DNA of 64,000 nt from Paenibacillus puerhi (GCF_009846885.1 NZ_WUWM01000004.1:62001-126000); one strand, 5' to 3'; counted from the stretch's first letter, positions 53,170 to 62,672 are shown. Numbers and translations are program-made. The notes: generated by a model from the letters alone, not told the origin.

Positions 53170-55278
53170 TCACTTGATCAGCGGCAGCATAAAGGCGATG
53201 CAGGCGCCTTGGCCGAGCCGGCTGTGGGCCCAGATCCGCCCTCCGTGGAAGTCGACGATCTCCTTGGCGATCGCAAGGCCCAAGCCGCTGCCTCCGCCGG
53301 AGGTATTGCGGGACTTGTCCTTTTTGTAGAAACGGTCAAAAATATAAGGCAGGTCCTCGGGTGCAATCCCCGCCCCATTATCCTGAACCTGTACGACCAG
53401 CGAATGCTCGTCTACGCTGAATTGAAGCTGGATCTGGCCGCCGGCCGGCGTGTGCTTGACGGCGTTGTAAATAATGTTGGTCAGCACCTGGTCAATCCGG
53501 TTGATATCTATCCGGACCAGGGATGGCAGGGCGTCCCCGGGCTGCAGCGTATAGGACGTCGTCTCGAAGCGCAACCCGGCCCCGGCCAGCTCCAGCTCGT
53601 AACGCTCATCGAAGTAGCTGACGAGTTCCTCTGTACGGACCGTCTGAATATCGAACTCCATCTGCCTAGCTTCGAGCTTGGAGAGCTGAAACAAGTCCTT
53701 GATCAGCCGGCTGAGCCCCAGAATCCGGTTATGGATCAGCTTCAAATACTTCTGCTGCTGCTCCGGCTTCACCACACCGTCCATCAGCGCTTCCACATAG
53801 CCCTGGATCAGCGTCATCGGCGTACCCAGATCATGCGAGATATTGCTCAACAGATGGCGGCGGGAGGTTTCCATCCGGGCCAGATCCTCGTTAACCAGCT
53901 CCAAGCTGTGGTTGATCCGCTCCAGCTCGGCGGTACGGTCGCGGATCTTCTGCTCGAGCCCCGCATTCAGCTCGCGCATCTGCCGGGACAGCGTTTCAAC
54001 GGATGCGACAGCCCGCGCCGATCGGACACTCAGGATAAACGAGGCGAACAACGTGCCCAGCAGCAGGCCCGGCCCCGATAGCTGACCCGGATACGCAAGC
54101 TCGTTGCCGATCCATTCATCGCCGAGCATCGCTCCCAGGCAAGCGACCGCTCCCACCATAACGAACATCGCGCCCTCCCTCTTCCTCCAGAGCGCCAGGC
54201 CCAACGCCCCCAGCAAGCAGGCTCCTAGCAGGCTGGCAGCTCCTACGAAGAGCACGACCACATACGGTATCCAAGGAGGCGGCAGCAGCACAGTGAGTAT
54301 CGAGCTCCCGACTCCAAGCCCGACAATCGAGCGGGCCAGCAGCCCCGGAACCTCCTGGGGATAGAGAAGCCTTACGAACAAGCCGATCGCGGGAGCGCTC
54401 AGGAACAGACAAATATTTTCGATCCGCCGGGAGGCCTGCCCCGACAGGCCAAGGTCCCAGTCATACAGGATGCCGTCGCCGACAAATGAAGAGCGTATCG
54501 CCAGCAGCAGGCAGAACATCCCAAAGTATAGCGACTCCGTCTCCTTGCGCCGGAGCAGGAATTGGGCGATATAGTGGACACCCAGCACGAGCATGCCTCC
54601 GACGGCGATCATGTCCACGGATAAGCTCCCCTTCACCTCGGCATCCACCTTCTCGGCCCAGCCGAGGTACGGCGTGTTCAAGAGCCCTCCGCTCCAGCGG
54701 TGGAAGCCCGACAGCTGCAGCACAATATCCAGATGTCCGTCAGAAGGAGTGAACAACAGCAAGTGAGGCGCACGATCAGGGGATGGCGACGATTGCCCGC
54801 TGCCGGCCTTGCTGGCTGCCTCGGCCCTCAGCTCGCCGTTCACCCAGATCTTGTAGGCCGTTCGAATATACGGAATTTGCAAAGCAAACGTCCGGGAGGA
54901 GGCATCCAGCTTTACGCTAAGATGATACGTTGCAGCCCCGCTGCCCGGCAATGCCCCGGTCATTCTTCCTGGACTGTCCCAGCGGGCAGGGAGCTTTACG
55001 AACTCGGACTGTCCCTCCGGCGCAGACAAGCCTCGCAGCTCCTCGGGCGTAAGCAAGCGGTGCCGGTACAGCTTCCATTCGCCATTCAGCCGGACACCGG
55101 GCTGCTGTTCCCAGTCATAACCCTGCAGATCGAGCTCGCCTAAGCCTGCCGGCAGAGCGGGTGCCAAGGGCTCCGCCATGCGTTTCGCCGGGAGGGCTAC
55201 CACCAGGGTAAACAAAACTATAGCCATCGCGACCCAAAACCATTTATAATAGGAGTAGTTTCTGGAAATGGATACCAC
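53170..55278 (-). CDS. 7TM-DISM sensor histidine kinase
   Basis: A 702-residue membrane kinase. A membrane segment at about 12-30, an extracellular jelly-roll region (about 50-215) and seven membrane segments of 7TM-DISM type (about 220-420) are followed by a coiled coil, HisKA and HATPase (GGGSGLGLAIAKEIVDFHGG). The H-box is LLSNISHDLGTPMTLIQGY near 485, with HDLGTP in place of the commoner HELRTP. The start is GTG 55278 with a weak ribosome site. It is divergent from its probable partner response regulator, 69 bp away. Confidence 0.9.
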   Translation of the reverse strand: MVSISRNYSYYKWFWVAMAIVLFTLVVALPAKRMAEPLAPALPAGLGELDLQGYDWEQQPGVRLNGEWKLYRHRLLTPEELRGLSAPEGQSEFVKLPARWDSPGRMTGALPGSGAATYHLSVKLDASSRTFALQIPYIRTAYKIWVNGELRAEAASKAGSGQSSPSPDRAPHLLLFTPSDGHLDIVLQLSGFHRWSGGLLNTPYLGWAEKVDAEVKGSLSVDMIAVGGMLVLGVHYIAQFLLRRKETESLYFGMFCLLLAIRSSFVGDGILYDWDLGLSGQASRRIENICLFLSAPAIGLFVRLLYPQEVPGLLARSIVGLGVGSSILTVLLPPPWIPYVVVLFVGAASLLGACLLGALGLALWRKREGAMFVMVGAVACLGAMLGDEWIGNELAYPGQLSGPGLLLGTLFASFILSVRSARAVASVETLSRQMRELNAGLEQKIRDRTAELERINHSLELVNEDLARMETSRRHLLSNISHDLGTPMTLIQGYVEALMDGVVKPEQQQKYLKLIHNRILGLSRLIKDLFQLSKLEARQMEFDIQTVRTEELVSYFDERYELELAGAGLRFETTSYTLQPGDALPSLVRIDINRIDQVLTNIIYNAVKHTPAGGQIQLQFSVDEHSLVVQVQDNGAGIAPEDLPYIFDRFYKKDKSRNTSGGGSGLGLAIAKEIVDFHGGRIWAHSRLGQGACIAFMLPLIK

Positions 55279-55347
55279 TTTCTTTCTTGAGAAGATGTTT
55301 CAGGAATGGACAATTCATCCGTGAATGGCCAGTTGGAGGAGAACTCG

Positions 55348-56040
55348 ATGTCTGGAGAAAAAATTTTGATCGTGGACGACGAGACGGAAATCGTCGAACT
55401 CATTACATTATACCTAAGAAAAGAGGGATTTGACGTACTTTCCTGCTCCAGCGGAGCAGAAGCTATCGATATGGTTCGCGAGCACAGACCTGATCTGGTC
55501 ATCCTGGATATCCTGCTGCCTGAGCTGGATGGCATCGAGGTGTGCCGACAGATCCGCAAGCATTATACGACGCCTATCCTGTTTCTAAGCTGCAAAAGCG
55601 AGGATATGGATATTATTCTGGGCTTCAGCATCGGCGGCGACGACTATATGACCAAGCCGTTCAGCCCCGGACAGCTCGTTGCCCGCGTCAAAGCTCACCT
55701 GCGCCGCAGCCAGCTGCTGGAGCAGCACAAGGAAGAGGCACAGGTTCTGTCGTTCCCGGGTCTTGAGATCGACTTGCTTAGCCGTACCGTAAGGTTGAAC
55801 GGACAGCTCGTGCCGCTTTCCTCCAAGGAATTCGATCTCCTGCTGCATCTGGCCCGGACTCCCGGCCGGGTGCTGTCGCTGGAGCAGCTGTACAAGCTCA
55901 CCTGGGGGGTCGATAGCAACGGGGATACCCGTACGCTGCTCGTTCACATCAGCAATCTGCGCAAAAAAGTAGAGCCGAATCCGACCGACCCGAGGTATAT
56001 ATTAACGGTTCGCGGAATCGGCTACAAATTTAACGGCTGA
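55348..56040 (+). CDS. OmpR/PhoB-family response regulator
   Basis: A 230-residue response regulator. The receiver has DDE at about 9-11, the phospho-Asp in LVILDILLP near 53 and the K of MTKPFSP near 103. The C-terminal winged helix (about 130-228) is OmpR type, with SSKEFDLLLHLARTPGRVLS and HISNLRKKVEPNP. The start ATG 55348 has GGAGGAG at 6 nt. The extension to 55306 has none. Probably receives phosphate from the divergent 7TM-DISM kinase. An unusual Cys, FLSCKSE, replaces the common LTA in the alpha4 region. Confidence 0.9.
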   Translation: MSGEKILIVDDETEIVELITLYLRKEGFDVLSCSSGAEAIDMVREHRPDLVILDILLPELDGIEVCRQIRKHYTTPILFLSCKSEDMDIILGFSIGGDDYMTKPFSPGQLVARVKAHLRRSQLLEQHKEEAQVLSFPGLEIDLLSRTVRLNGQLVPLSSKEFDLLLHLARTPGRVLSLEQLYKLTWGVDSNGDTRTLLVHISNLRKKVEPNPTDPRYILTVRGIGYKFNG

Positions 56041-56049
56041 GCCTGAGTT

Positions 56050-56760
56050 CTAGCGCGTCGGCTTGTGGCCGATCAGACGCAGCAGCTCTGCAAGCTCCGT
56101 CTCTTCAAGCTCACGCCACTTGCCGACGGGCAGTCCCCCGAGCCGCACGTTCATGATGCGCACGCGCTTTAGGCGTCGAACTTCATAGCCGAAGGCGCTG
56201 CACATGCGGCGGATCTGCCGGTTCAGTCCTTGCGTGAGGATGATGCGGAAGGTCCGCTCGTCCAGCTTAGTCAGTTTGCATGGCTTGGTCATCGTGCCCA
56301 GTATACGTACCCCACCGGCCATCCCTTGAAGAAAGACAGGCGTAATCGGGCGATCTACGGTGACGATGTATTCTTTCTCATGCTCGTTCTCCGAACGCAG
56401 CAGCTTGTTGACGATATCCCCGTCATTGGTCATCAGAATCAAGCCCTCGGAGTCTTTATCGAGCCGGCCGATCGGAAAGATACGTTCGCTATGGCCTACA
56501 AAATCGACAATGTTGCCCTGCACATGACGCTCGGTCGTGCTCGTGATGCCTACGGGCTTGTTCAGTGCAAGGTAGATAGCCTTGGTTTTCACGCTGATCG
56601 GTTTGCCGTCCACCTGAACGACATCGCCCTCGTTCACCTGACTGCCGAGCTCGGCCTTCGTTCCATTGATCGTTACCCGTCCCGCTTCGACGAGCTTGTC
56701 CACTTCCCGTCTGGAGCACAGACCGGTCTCGCTAATAAACTTATTAATTCGCATCGCCAT
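56050..56760 (-). CDS. rluF: RluF/RsuA-type 23S rRNA pseudouridine synthase
   Basis: A 236-residue RsuA/RluB/E/F-family pseudouridine synthase. The N-terminal S4 RNA-binding domain (about 3-62, [21 protein letters not shown]) is followed by the catalytic domain with [18 protein letters not shown] near 97, where the Asp is the nucleophile, and the [20 protein letters not shown] segment. It probably modifies 23S rRNA (RluF position), though RsuA and RluB paralogues are hard to separate by eye. The start could be Met1 or Met3. It converges with the response-regulator gene, stop codons 9 bp apart. Confidence 0.9.
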   Translation of the reverse strand: MAMRINKFISETGLCSRREVDKLVEAGRVTINGTKAELGSQVNEGDVVQVDGKPISVKTKAIYLALNKPVGITSTTERHVQGNIVDFVGHSERIFPIGRLDKDSEGLILMTNDGDIVNKLLRSENEHEKEYIVTVDRPITPVFLQGMAGGVRILGTMTKPCKLTKLDERTFRIILTQGLNRQIRRMCSAFGYEVRRLKRVRIMNVRLGGLPVGKWRELEETELAELLRLIGHKPTR

Positions 56761-56845
56761 TCTCGCTTTCCATTCGATTCCATAGTCTTTTTCGTCTTCA
56801 TCACATCATGTTGCTTATCATATCATTTTTCTGGGGGATTTTCGC

Positions 56846-57205
56846 GTGAGCTTTCCGGCCAAAACCGTTCTTTACTTCAGCTTTTACATGTTTGCCCTCA
56901 GCTTGACGCTGCTGCTGGCTCCTGCACTGACGGCGGGATTGCTTGGCTATGAGCCGGAGAGCTATATCTGGATACGCCTGATCGGCATGTTCCTGCTGTA
57001 CCTGGCCTTTGATTATTACCAGGCCGCCCGCCAAAATATGCGGAATTTCTACTATTTGACCGTGTATACGCGAGCTTCCCTTCCGTTATTCATGACGACC
57101 TTCGTCTTGCTGGACATGGTGAAGCCGATCTTCATCGCGCTTAGCATGATCGACTTCTGCGGAGCGCTGGTGACCTTCATAGCGCTGCGCCGGACGCGGC
57201 GATGA
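56846..57205 (+). CDS. Small integral membrane protein
   Basis: A 119-residue protein with about four membrane segments (about 7-29, 42-60, 75-95 and 95-113) and a very short basic C-terminus. I do not recognise a family. The pattern resembles small uncharacterised Bacillales membrane proteins. The start is GTG 56846 (GGGGGA upstream). It is divergent from rluF. Confidence 0.7.
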   Translation: MSFPAKTVLYFSFYMFALSLTLLLAPALTAGLLGYEPESYIWIRLIGMFLLYLAFDYYQAARQNMRNFYYLTVYTRASLPLFMTTFVLLDMVKPIFIALSMIDFCGALVTFIALRRTRR

Positions 57206-57510
57206 AGGCAGGCGCAGCAGCCATCCGACGCTAGTCGGAAGCTTCCGCCTCTTTCATACATTTATATCCAGTATACCCTATTTGTCTACTACACGCCTCC
57301 TAGGCTCTTATCGAGAACAGCGCCCTGCCCCGGGCATCTTACGCATTCTGAACCCCTTCTTCTTACGGAGGCACCGCCAATTTTCGAGCAAATGAGCATG
57401 TCCTGTTTCGACTCGGTGCCGATTGGTTAAGTAGAGGGTACTCGGTTAGCTCTGCCTACCTTGCCGGCGGGTTTGTGCACCGAAGTTTACCATCGAAGGA
57501 GTGTTCATGT
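57206..57510. other. Intergenic region without visible features
   Basis: About 300 bp, with no supportable gene, hairpin or promoter noted apart from the ribosome site AAGGAG at its right end. Confidence 0.4.
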
Positions 57511-57939
57511 ATGACTCGTAAGAAAACGCTGCCGTCGATCGCTAAGCCATTCTCTCACGTTCACAGTACGTTAGCTGCGCTGGGTTTTACCAAATCGTCA
57601 GCCCAAACGGGTGTCGTCTACGAACTGTCGTTCCGAGATCCCTCCTCATCGAGGAAATACCCCTTTCGATTATTCGCACAAACGCAGGACAACGGGTTGA
57701 CCCATATTAACCTGAACGAAGCGTCGTTTGCCGGCAAAGGCGAGGTACCTGCTGCCATCACAGGAGCGGCCCAAGAAATACTGGTCGATATCGCCGACTA
57801 TCTGGATACTAGCCCTTCCCAAACCAAATTCATGCCTGTCGAAGCCGCTCTGAACGGCACGATGGCCGGCGAGGAAGCGGAAATGAACCGGCTGGGCCGA
57901 TCCATGGCCAAGATACCGGCGAATACGCAGATTCGGTAA
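57511..57939 (+). CDS. Hypothetical protein
   Basis: A 142-residue basic-to-neutral soluble protein of unknown function. It has a strand-rich middle (GVVYELSFRDPSSSRKYPFRL) and a C-terminal helix region (EAEMNRLGRSMAKIPANTQIR). I do not recognise a family. ATG 57511 has AAGGAG 9 nt upstream, and the longer frame from 57475 has none. A strong terminator follows at 58018-58061, so it is a single-gene transcript. Confidence 0.65.
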   Translation: MTRKKTLPSIAKPFSHVHSTLAALGFTKSSAQTGVVYELSFRDPSSSRKYPFRLFAQTQDNGLTHINLNEASFAGKGEVPAAITGAAQEILVDIADYLDTSPSQTKFMPVEAALNGTMAGEEAEMNRLGRSMAKIPANTQIR

Positions 57940-58017
57940 GGCGGCATGTACTCCGACCCGCTGCAGGAATAGCCGAGCGGGTCTGTCAGCTGCTTGCCTG
58001 CCGTATACATCATAGCG

Positions 58018-58063
58018 AAAGGGCTTCCTCCCGGTATAAGAAACCGGGACGAGGCCCTTTTTC
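58018..58063 (+). terminator. Intrinsic terminator
   Basis: AAAGGGC-TC-TCCCGGT and ACCGGGA-GA-GCCCTTTTT form a long stem with small mismatches and end in five T residues. Confidence 0.85.
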
Positions 58064-58143
58064 GTTCGTCCACCATGCCAAAAAGACTTCGGCTTACGAA
58101 TATTAGGGTTAGTGCGAGTACAGCATGACTAGGTTGACTACCT

Positions 58144-60693
58144 ATGGATAGGGATACTTACAGCAAGGGGGTCTTTACACGTATGAAACCTCCCCACCAT
58201 TCGGATAAACCGGCCAATTCCCGCAACTCGTCTCCTGCCCGGGCCATGCGTTCGTCCTGGGGCCATACCCCGCCGCGGACGGCCCGAGACGAGGCCGAAG
58301 AGGAGAAGGTACGGCCGTCGTCACCTGAGAAGGAACCGACTGAATCAAAGCGCATCACGACCGATCCGGTGACCGATACGCACGGAAGCGCCGATTCCTC
58401 TTCCATCCGCAAGGTCCTAGAGCCTTCGGACAAACGGGCGGATAGCAGCCCGGTACAGACCGTCCGCAAGACGACAGCTGCATCCTCCGGTCCAAGCCGC
58501 GAGGACGCAATCCCTGGAACGGCAGGCCAATCCGCCCGCGCCTCCAGAGAGGCTGGCCCACAAGTCGGAAGAGAGAAAGCTGGCTCCCCTCCCCCTGCCG
58601 CTGGGCAGCCTTCACTGCCCTCACGGCGGCCGCGGACCGTGCTCTGGGTACTGGCTTTCGGCTTTCTCCTTATAGTCCTCGGCCTGGGCCTGCTATCGGG
58701 CTGGGTCAGCGGACTGGATATCAGCAAGCTGGAGCATCCGCTTCCTGAGCCCAGCTTCGTACTGGATGCGAAGGGTCAGCCGGTCTCCCAGCTTTCGTCC
58801 TCCCGCATAGAGCCGGTACCGCTTTCCCAGATCCCTAAGTCCCTTCAGAACGCTATTGTCGCGGTGGAGGACCGTCGCTTCTACGAGCACCGGGGATATG
58901 ATCTGAGGTCCATGGGGCGGGCGTTATGGCGAGACCTGCAGGCCAGATCTCTGGATGAGGGCGGCAGTACGATTACCCAGCAGCTCGCGAAGAATATGTT
59001 CCTGTCTTCCGACAAGACGTTCATGCGCAAAATCAAAGAGCTTGGCTATGCGGTTAAAATTCATGTCGCCTACAGCAAGGATGAAATTCTGGATCTGTAT
59101 TTGAACAGCATTTATTTTGGCGAAGGCCGTTGGGGGGTGCAGGGGGCGGCCCAGCATTACTTTGGCAAGCCGGTCGAGAAGCTGTCGCTGCCGGAAGCCG
59201 CTTTACTGGCGGGCCTTCCCAAAGCGCCTACTCGCTTCTCGCCTCTGCGTAACCCGGAGGGGGCTTTGGAGCGCCGCAATCTGGTGCTGTCGCTGATGAA
59301 AGAGCAGGAGTTCATCACCGCCGCAGACTATGACCAGGCTGTCGCCGAGCCTCTCAAGCTGCATACCGATAACGGGGAAACCTTAAAAGGGAAATATCCG
59401 GCCTTTATCGATTTTGTCATGGATGAAGCCGAACGTAAATACGGTTTCTCCGAACAGCAGATCCTGACCATGGGTCTGCGCATTCATACCACCATGGATC
59501 TTAGGATCCAGCAGGCGGCCGACGAGGTATTCGCCCAGGACTCGCTGTTCCCTGAAAGTCCCGACAGCCAGCTTGTACAGGCAGCAGCCGTCGTGCTAGA
59601 CCCGGCCGAGGGCAGCATTCGGGCGATCGTCGGCGGGCGCGGCGAGCAGACCTACCGCGGCTTCAACCGCGCCACCGAGCTGATGCGGCAGCCGGGCTCG
59701 ACGTTCAAGCCTCTAGCCGTTTACGGCCCGGCGCTGGAGCGGGGTTACACGCCCAGCTCCCCGCTCTACGACGGCGAGCTGGATATTGCGGGCTACCGGC
59801 CGCGCGACTGGGACGGCCAGACACGGGGCGAAGTATCGCTGAAGGAAGCGGTTGTCCGCTCCTGGAACATTCCCGCCGTGTGGCTCCTTCACGAGATCGG
59901 CATGGATTCCGCTCTGGATTACTTGCGCCGGACAGGGATCGCGCTCTCCGAGCAGGACCGGCATCTTAGCCTGGCGCTCGGCGGCCTGAGCAAAGGCGTC
60001 TCTCCCCTGCAGATGGCCGGGGCCTACGGCGCCCTTGCCAACCAGGGCGTACGCCACGCAGCGCATGCCATTGTCCGCATTACGACCAAGGACGGCCAAC
60101 TGCTCGCTCAGGCGCAGCCGCAGAAAATGACCGTGACCCAGCCTGCCCATGCCTATACGTTGACGACGCTGCTGCAGGAAGCGGTAGCTTCGGGTACCGG
60201 CAAAGCCGCCAATATTCCCGGCCGGCCCACGGCTGGCAAGACGGGGACGACTCAGCTCCCGGCTACCGAGGAGTTCGCCCAGATCGGATCGAACGGGGCC
60301 AAGGACGCCTGGTTCGTCGGTTATACGCCCGAACTGACGGCTGCGGTCTGGGTAGGATATGACCAGACGGATCGCAACCATTATTTGACCACCTCAGGCG
60401 GGTCGGTGCCGGCTGTATTGTTCCGCGAGATCATGACGCGCGGACTGCAGGGGACAGCGGTTGAGCCGTTTGCCATCCCTCCCGACGTGCTGCGCGTCCA
60501 AGAGGAAGCGCGCCGGTTGGAGCAAGAGCGGACCAAGCAGCAGAAAGAGCGGGAAGAAAAAGAGCAAAAAGAGAAAGCGAAGAAAGAAAAGGAAAAGGAA
60601 AAAGAGCAGAAAGCCAAGGAAAAGAAAGACGAGGAGAACCGGAAAGAAGAGGCCAAGCGTAATAAAGAAAAAGAGAAGGAAAACAGACGGTAA
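58144..60693 (+). CDS. Class A penicillin-binding protein (PBP1A-type)
   Basis: An 849-residue bifunctional peptidoglycan synthase. A charged, low-complexity cytoplasmic N-terminus of about 160 residues precedes one membrane anchor (about 164-187). The glycosyltransferase (GT51) domain has the catalytic Glu in VEDRRFYEHRGYD near 240, then GGSTITQQLAKN. The transpeptidase domain has STFK near 518 (active Ser), SWN near 572 and KTGT near 698. The last 60 residues are almost only Lys, Glu and Arg (tail repeats of EKEK type). ATG 58144 or 58183 could be the start. The latter has AAGGGGG 11 nt upstream. Confidence 0.9.
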   Translation: MDRDTYSKGVFTRMKPPHHSDKPANSRNSSPARAMRSSWGHTPPRTARDEAEEEKVRPSSPEKEPTESKRITTDPVTDTHGSADSSSIRKVLEPSDKRADSSPVQTVRKTTAASSGPSREDAIPGTAGQSARASREAGPQVGREKAGSPPPAAGQPSLPSRRPRTVLWVLAFGFLLIVLGLGLLSGWVSGLDISKLEHPLPEPSFVLDAKGQPVSQLSSSRIEPVPLSQIPKSLQNAIVAVEDRRFYEHRGYDLRSMGRALWRDLQARSLDEGGSTITQQLAKNMFLSSDKTFMRKIKELGYAVKIHVAYSKDEILDLYLNSIYFGEGRWGVQGAAQHYFGKPVEKLSLPEAALLAGLPKAPTRFSPLRNPEGALERRNLVLSLMKEQEFITAADYDQAVAEPLKLHTDNGETLKGKYPAFIDFVMDEAERKYGFSEQQILTMGLRIHTTMDLRIQQAADEVFAQDSLFPESPDSQLVQAAAVVLDPAEGSIRAIVGGRGEQTYRGFNRATELMRQPGSTFKPLAVYGPALERGYTPSSPLYDGELDIAGYRPRDWDGQTRGEVSLKEAVVRSWNIPAVWLLHEIGMDSALDYLRRTGIALSEQDRHLSLALGGLSKGVSPLQMAGAYGALANQGVRHAAHAIVRITTKDGQLLAQAQPQKMTVTQPAHAYTLTTLLQEAVASGTGKAANIPGRPTAGKTGTTQLPATEEFAQIGSNGAKDAWFVGYTPELTAAVWVGYDQTDRNHYLTTSGGSVPAVLFREIMTRGLQGTAVEPFAIPPDVLRVQEEARRLEQERTKQQKEREEKEQKEKAKKEKEKEKEQKAKEKKDEENRKEEAKRNKEKEKENRR

Positions 60694-60789
60694 ACGTTGG
60701 TACGGCCTTCACAACGCCGGCCTGCTCCGCTCGCCGCGTATACCGCCGTAAACGGAAGGGGATGCTATCGGCGGAAGGAGAAGACGCCT

Positions 60790-60963
60790 ATGAACATCGC
60801 AACCAACCGTTACGAAATCGCTTCGCTTCCTCCCGGCCCGGAGGCGCTCCGCCTCATTCAGGAGACGGAAGCGAAGCTGGCCGCCCTGACCGGCGAGGCC
60901 ATCACCTTGATCGCCTACGCTGCCGCCGACGCTTCCGACCCACCCGGTGACGAGCGAATCTGA
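60790..60963 (+). CDS. Small hypothetical protein
   Basis: A 57-residue acidic protein of unknown function, with an amphipathic helix (PEALRLIQETEAKLAALTGE) followed by an Ala-rich hydrophobic stretch and an acidic end. ATG 60790 has GGAAGGAG at 9 nt, a very good site, which supports a real gene. An upstream in-frame extension to 60697 lacks a site. A strong hairpin follows. Confidence 0.65.
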   Translation: MNIATNRYEIASLPPGPEALRLIQETEAKLAALTGEAITLIAYAAADASDPPGDERI

Positions 60964-60972
60964 TCTGTCCTA

Positions 60973-61010
60973 GAACCAAGAACCGTCCGGACGTCTTCGG
61001 ACGGTTCTTG
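60973..61010 (+). terminator. Hairpin after the small protein gene
   Basis: AAGAACCGTCCG and CGGACGGTTCTT form a perfect 12-bp stem. Only TGG-type sequence follows, so the T-run is poor, but the stem is very stable. Confidence 0.55.
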
Positions 61011-61116
61011 GTGTATCGGCTGGCCTGCGTAGACCCATCATTCTAGCGAAACGGCGTACCTTTCAGCTGCATCCTTAGACAGAGCTGTCTTAAGCGAAAA
61101 ACCGCGCCCTGCCGCA

Positions 61117-61650
61117 CTAAACGTGTTCCCAGCGGCCGGCATGCTTGGCAAGCAACGCGGGGAGCGGCGCTTGCTCATCGCCCCCGGCGACCAATAGCCG
61201 CACCTTGGTCAGCCAGCTCTCAAAGCCCTCATAGCCAGCCAGCTTACGGGCCGTATCGTCCGTCACATACACAAAGAAAGGCGAGCTGTATTTCTCCTCG
61301 AGAAAGCGAAAGGCCGTATCGGCAGGCGTATACTTCTTGCGCTTTCCCTCGAACCGCTCAATCGTCCAATCGGTCAGCGGATCTGCTTCCTCAAGCAAGG
61401 CCTCCAGCGCCTGAACGCGGCGATAATAGGGCTCTGCTGCTTGCTTGGACATTCGGCGTAGCGTCTCCTCATGCAGCGGGTAAAAGACAAGCTTGGCGAA
61501 CTGCCGCTCTTCCGCGAGCTTGAGCAGCGGCAGCAGCTCTTGCATGGAATAGCCTTCGAAGCTGTCATATACCCAGATCGTGCCGCGCTCTTTGTCGCGT
61601 TCCTTGGGCGGCTCGTAGCCAAAGGGTACTCTCAGGTTTTGTTTGGGCAT
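61117..61650 (-). CDS. Hypothetical protein
   Basis: A 177-residue soluble protein of unknown function. It has IWVYDSFEGYSMQELLPLLKLAEE near the start, an aromatic FAKLVFYPLHEETLRR, and FFVYVTDDTARKLAG in the C-terminal half. I do not recognise the family. ATG 61650 has GGGAGGA at 7 nt, whereas the open frame reaching 61842 has no site. It is divergent from a 49-residue protein gene. Confidence 0.7.
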   Translation of the reverse strand: MPKQNLRVPFGYEPPKERDKERGTIWVYDSFEGYSMQELLPLLKLAEERQFAKLVFYPLHEETLRRMSKQAAEPYYRRVQALEALLEEADPLTDWTIERFEGKRKKYTPADTAFRFLEEKYSSPFFVYVTDDTARKLAGYEGFESWLTKVRLLVAGGDEQAPLPALLAKHAGRWEHV

Positions 61651-61818
61651 GGCTTGTTCCTCCCTTGCAGCTCTTCTGTCTAGTATACCATGCCTCGCCG
61701 CGTCCATTCTTCGGGGTTCGGCACCGGAGGCATATTTGGGCTGCCGCCTGCGCATCGTAAGCAGGTGGGAGCCGCAGACGCAGACGCAGGCTCCCGCCAG
61801 GATAAGGAGGACTGACCG

Positions 61819-61968
61819 ATGTCGGAAAATAAAAAGCACCAAGGCAACTATGAAGGCACGGCCTCGATGTCCGCCGAGAATCAGGACATGGAATTCGTCA
61901 ATGATACGGTGGAGAACGTCAAAACGATTAAAAACCTGAATGGCGCCACCCAGAAGGAGAAGAAATAG
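61819..61968 (+). CDS. 49-residue hypothetical protein
   Basis: A small hydrophilic protein (MSENKKHQGNYEGTASMSAE at the start, KNLNGATQKEKK at the end). ATG 61819 has AAGGAGG 8 nt upstream, an excellent site, and a hairpin follows the stop. Function unknown. The high content of Asn, Lys, Glu and Gln without hydrophobic core suggests a disordered protein such as a small spore or stress protein. Confidence 0.65.
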   Translation: MSENKKHQGNYEGTASMSAENQDMEFVNDTVENVKTIKNLNGATQKEKK

Positions 61969-62004
61969 CTTATTCCTCTTCCTTCGGACGCCAGCCTATC
62001 CGGC

Positions 62005-62052
62005 TAAACCGCTTCCCGCAACCTGAAGTCAGGTTGGCTGGGCAGCGGTTTA
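62005..62052. terminator. Bidirectional terminator between convergent genes
   Basis: AAACCGCT and AGCGGTTT form the outer stem and AACCTGA / TCAGGTT the inner one. Both exits are T-rich. It overlaps the end of the glycosylase-like gene and serves the 49-residue gene on the other strand. Confidence 0.7.
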
Positions 62053-62610
62053 TTCGCGCGCCCTTTCGGAGCTGCCCAGCGATTCCTCCCAGGCCTCCCG
62101 CAGCCCGCTCCAGGCCTCCAGCTTGGCCTCGAAGCTCATCGCCCTGGCCGGACTGGAGGACGGTAGCGTACGGTATGTCCGGCCATCAGGCTCGGTAAGC
62201 GTTCCGCGCACATGCTTGCGGTACAGCTCCGCGGCTGCGCTTCCGTTGAAGAATACATAGTCCAGCCGCGGATAACGCAAGTACAACTCCTCGAATGCTT
62301 GGGCCACGGGCCGGCGTATAGCCGAGTCGAGACTCCCCTGCCGCTCGCAAGACTGCAGCACGTCCCACAGGGCAACCCCCCGCGATAGAGCGAAGCGGAG
62401 CCGGGCCTCGTAGTCGGGATCCGGCTCGCCTCCTTCCAGCAAGGCGTAGAGCAGCCGCCAAAACATATTCCGCGGGTGCCCGTAATATTGGCCTGCCCGG
62501 AGGGACGCGTCTCCCGGCATGGAGCCAAGGATTAACAGTCGCGAACTGCCGTCAATCTGCGGGGCGAATCCAACTTTAGACGTACCGGGCACTTCGCCGA
62601 ATTGCTGCAT
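62050..62610 (-). CDS. DNA-deoxyinosine glycosylase (uracil-DNA glycosylase superfamily)
   Basis: A 186-residue protein of the hypoxanthine-DNA glycosylase branch of the UDG superfamily, which removes deaminated adenine from DNA. LLILGSMPGDASLRAGQYYG near 25-44 is the active motif with the characteristic G-S-x-P and YYGHPRNMFW. VFFNGSAAAEL lies in the middle and LPSSSPA near 148 replaces the C-terminal HPSP-type loop. ATG 62610 has AAGGAG 10 nt upstream. It lies 62 bp downstream of the methyltransferase gene on the same strand. Confidence 0.85.
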   Translation of the reverse strand: MQQFGEVPGTSKVGFAPQIDGSSRLLILGSMPGDASLRAGQYYGHPRNMFWRLLYALLEGGEPDPDYEARLRFALSRGVALWDVLQSCERQGSLDSAIRRPVAQAFEELYLRYPRLDYVFFNGSAAAELYRKHVRGTLTEPDGRTYRTLPSSSPARAMSFEAKLEAWSGLREAWEESLGSSERARE

Positions 62611-62672
62611 CTGACTACCGCTCCTTCCTTGTACGAATCTATATGCATCAGCCCGGGCCACCCTTGCCTTAG

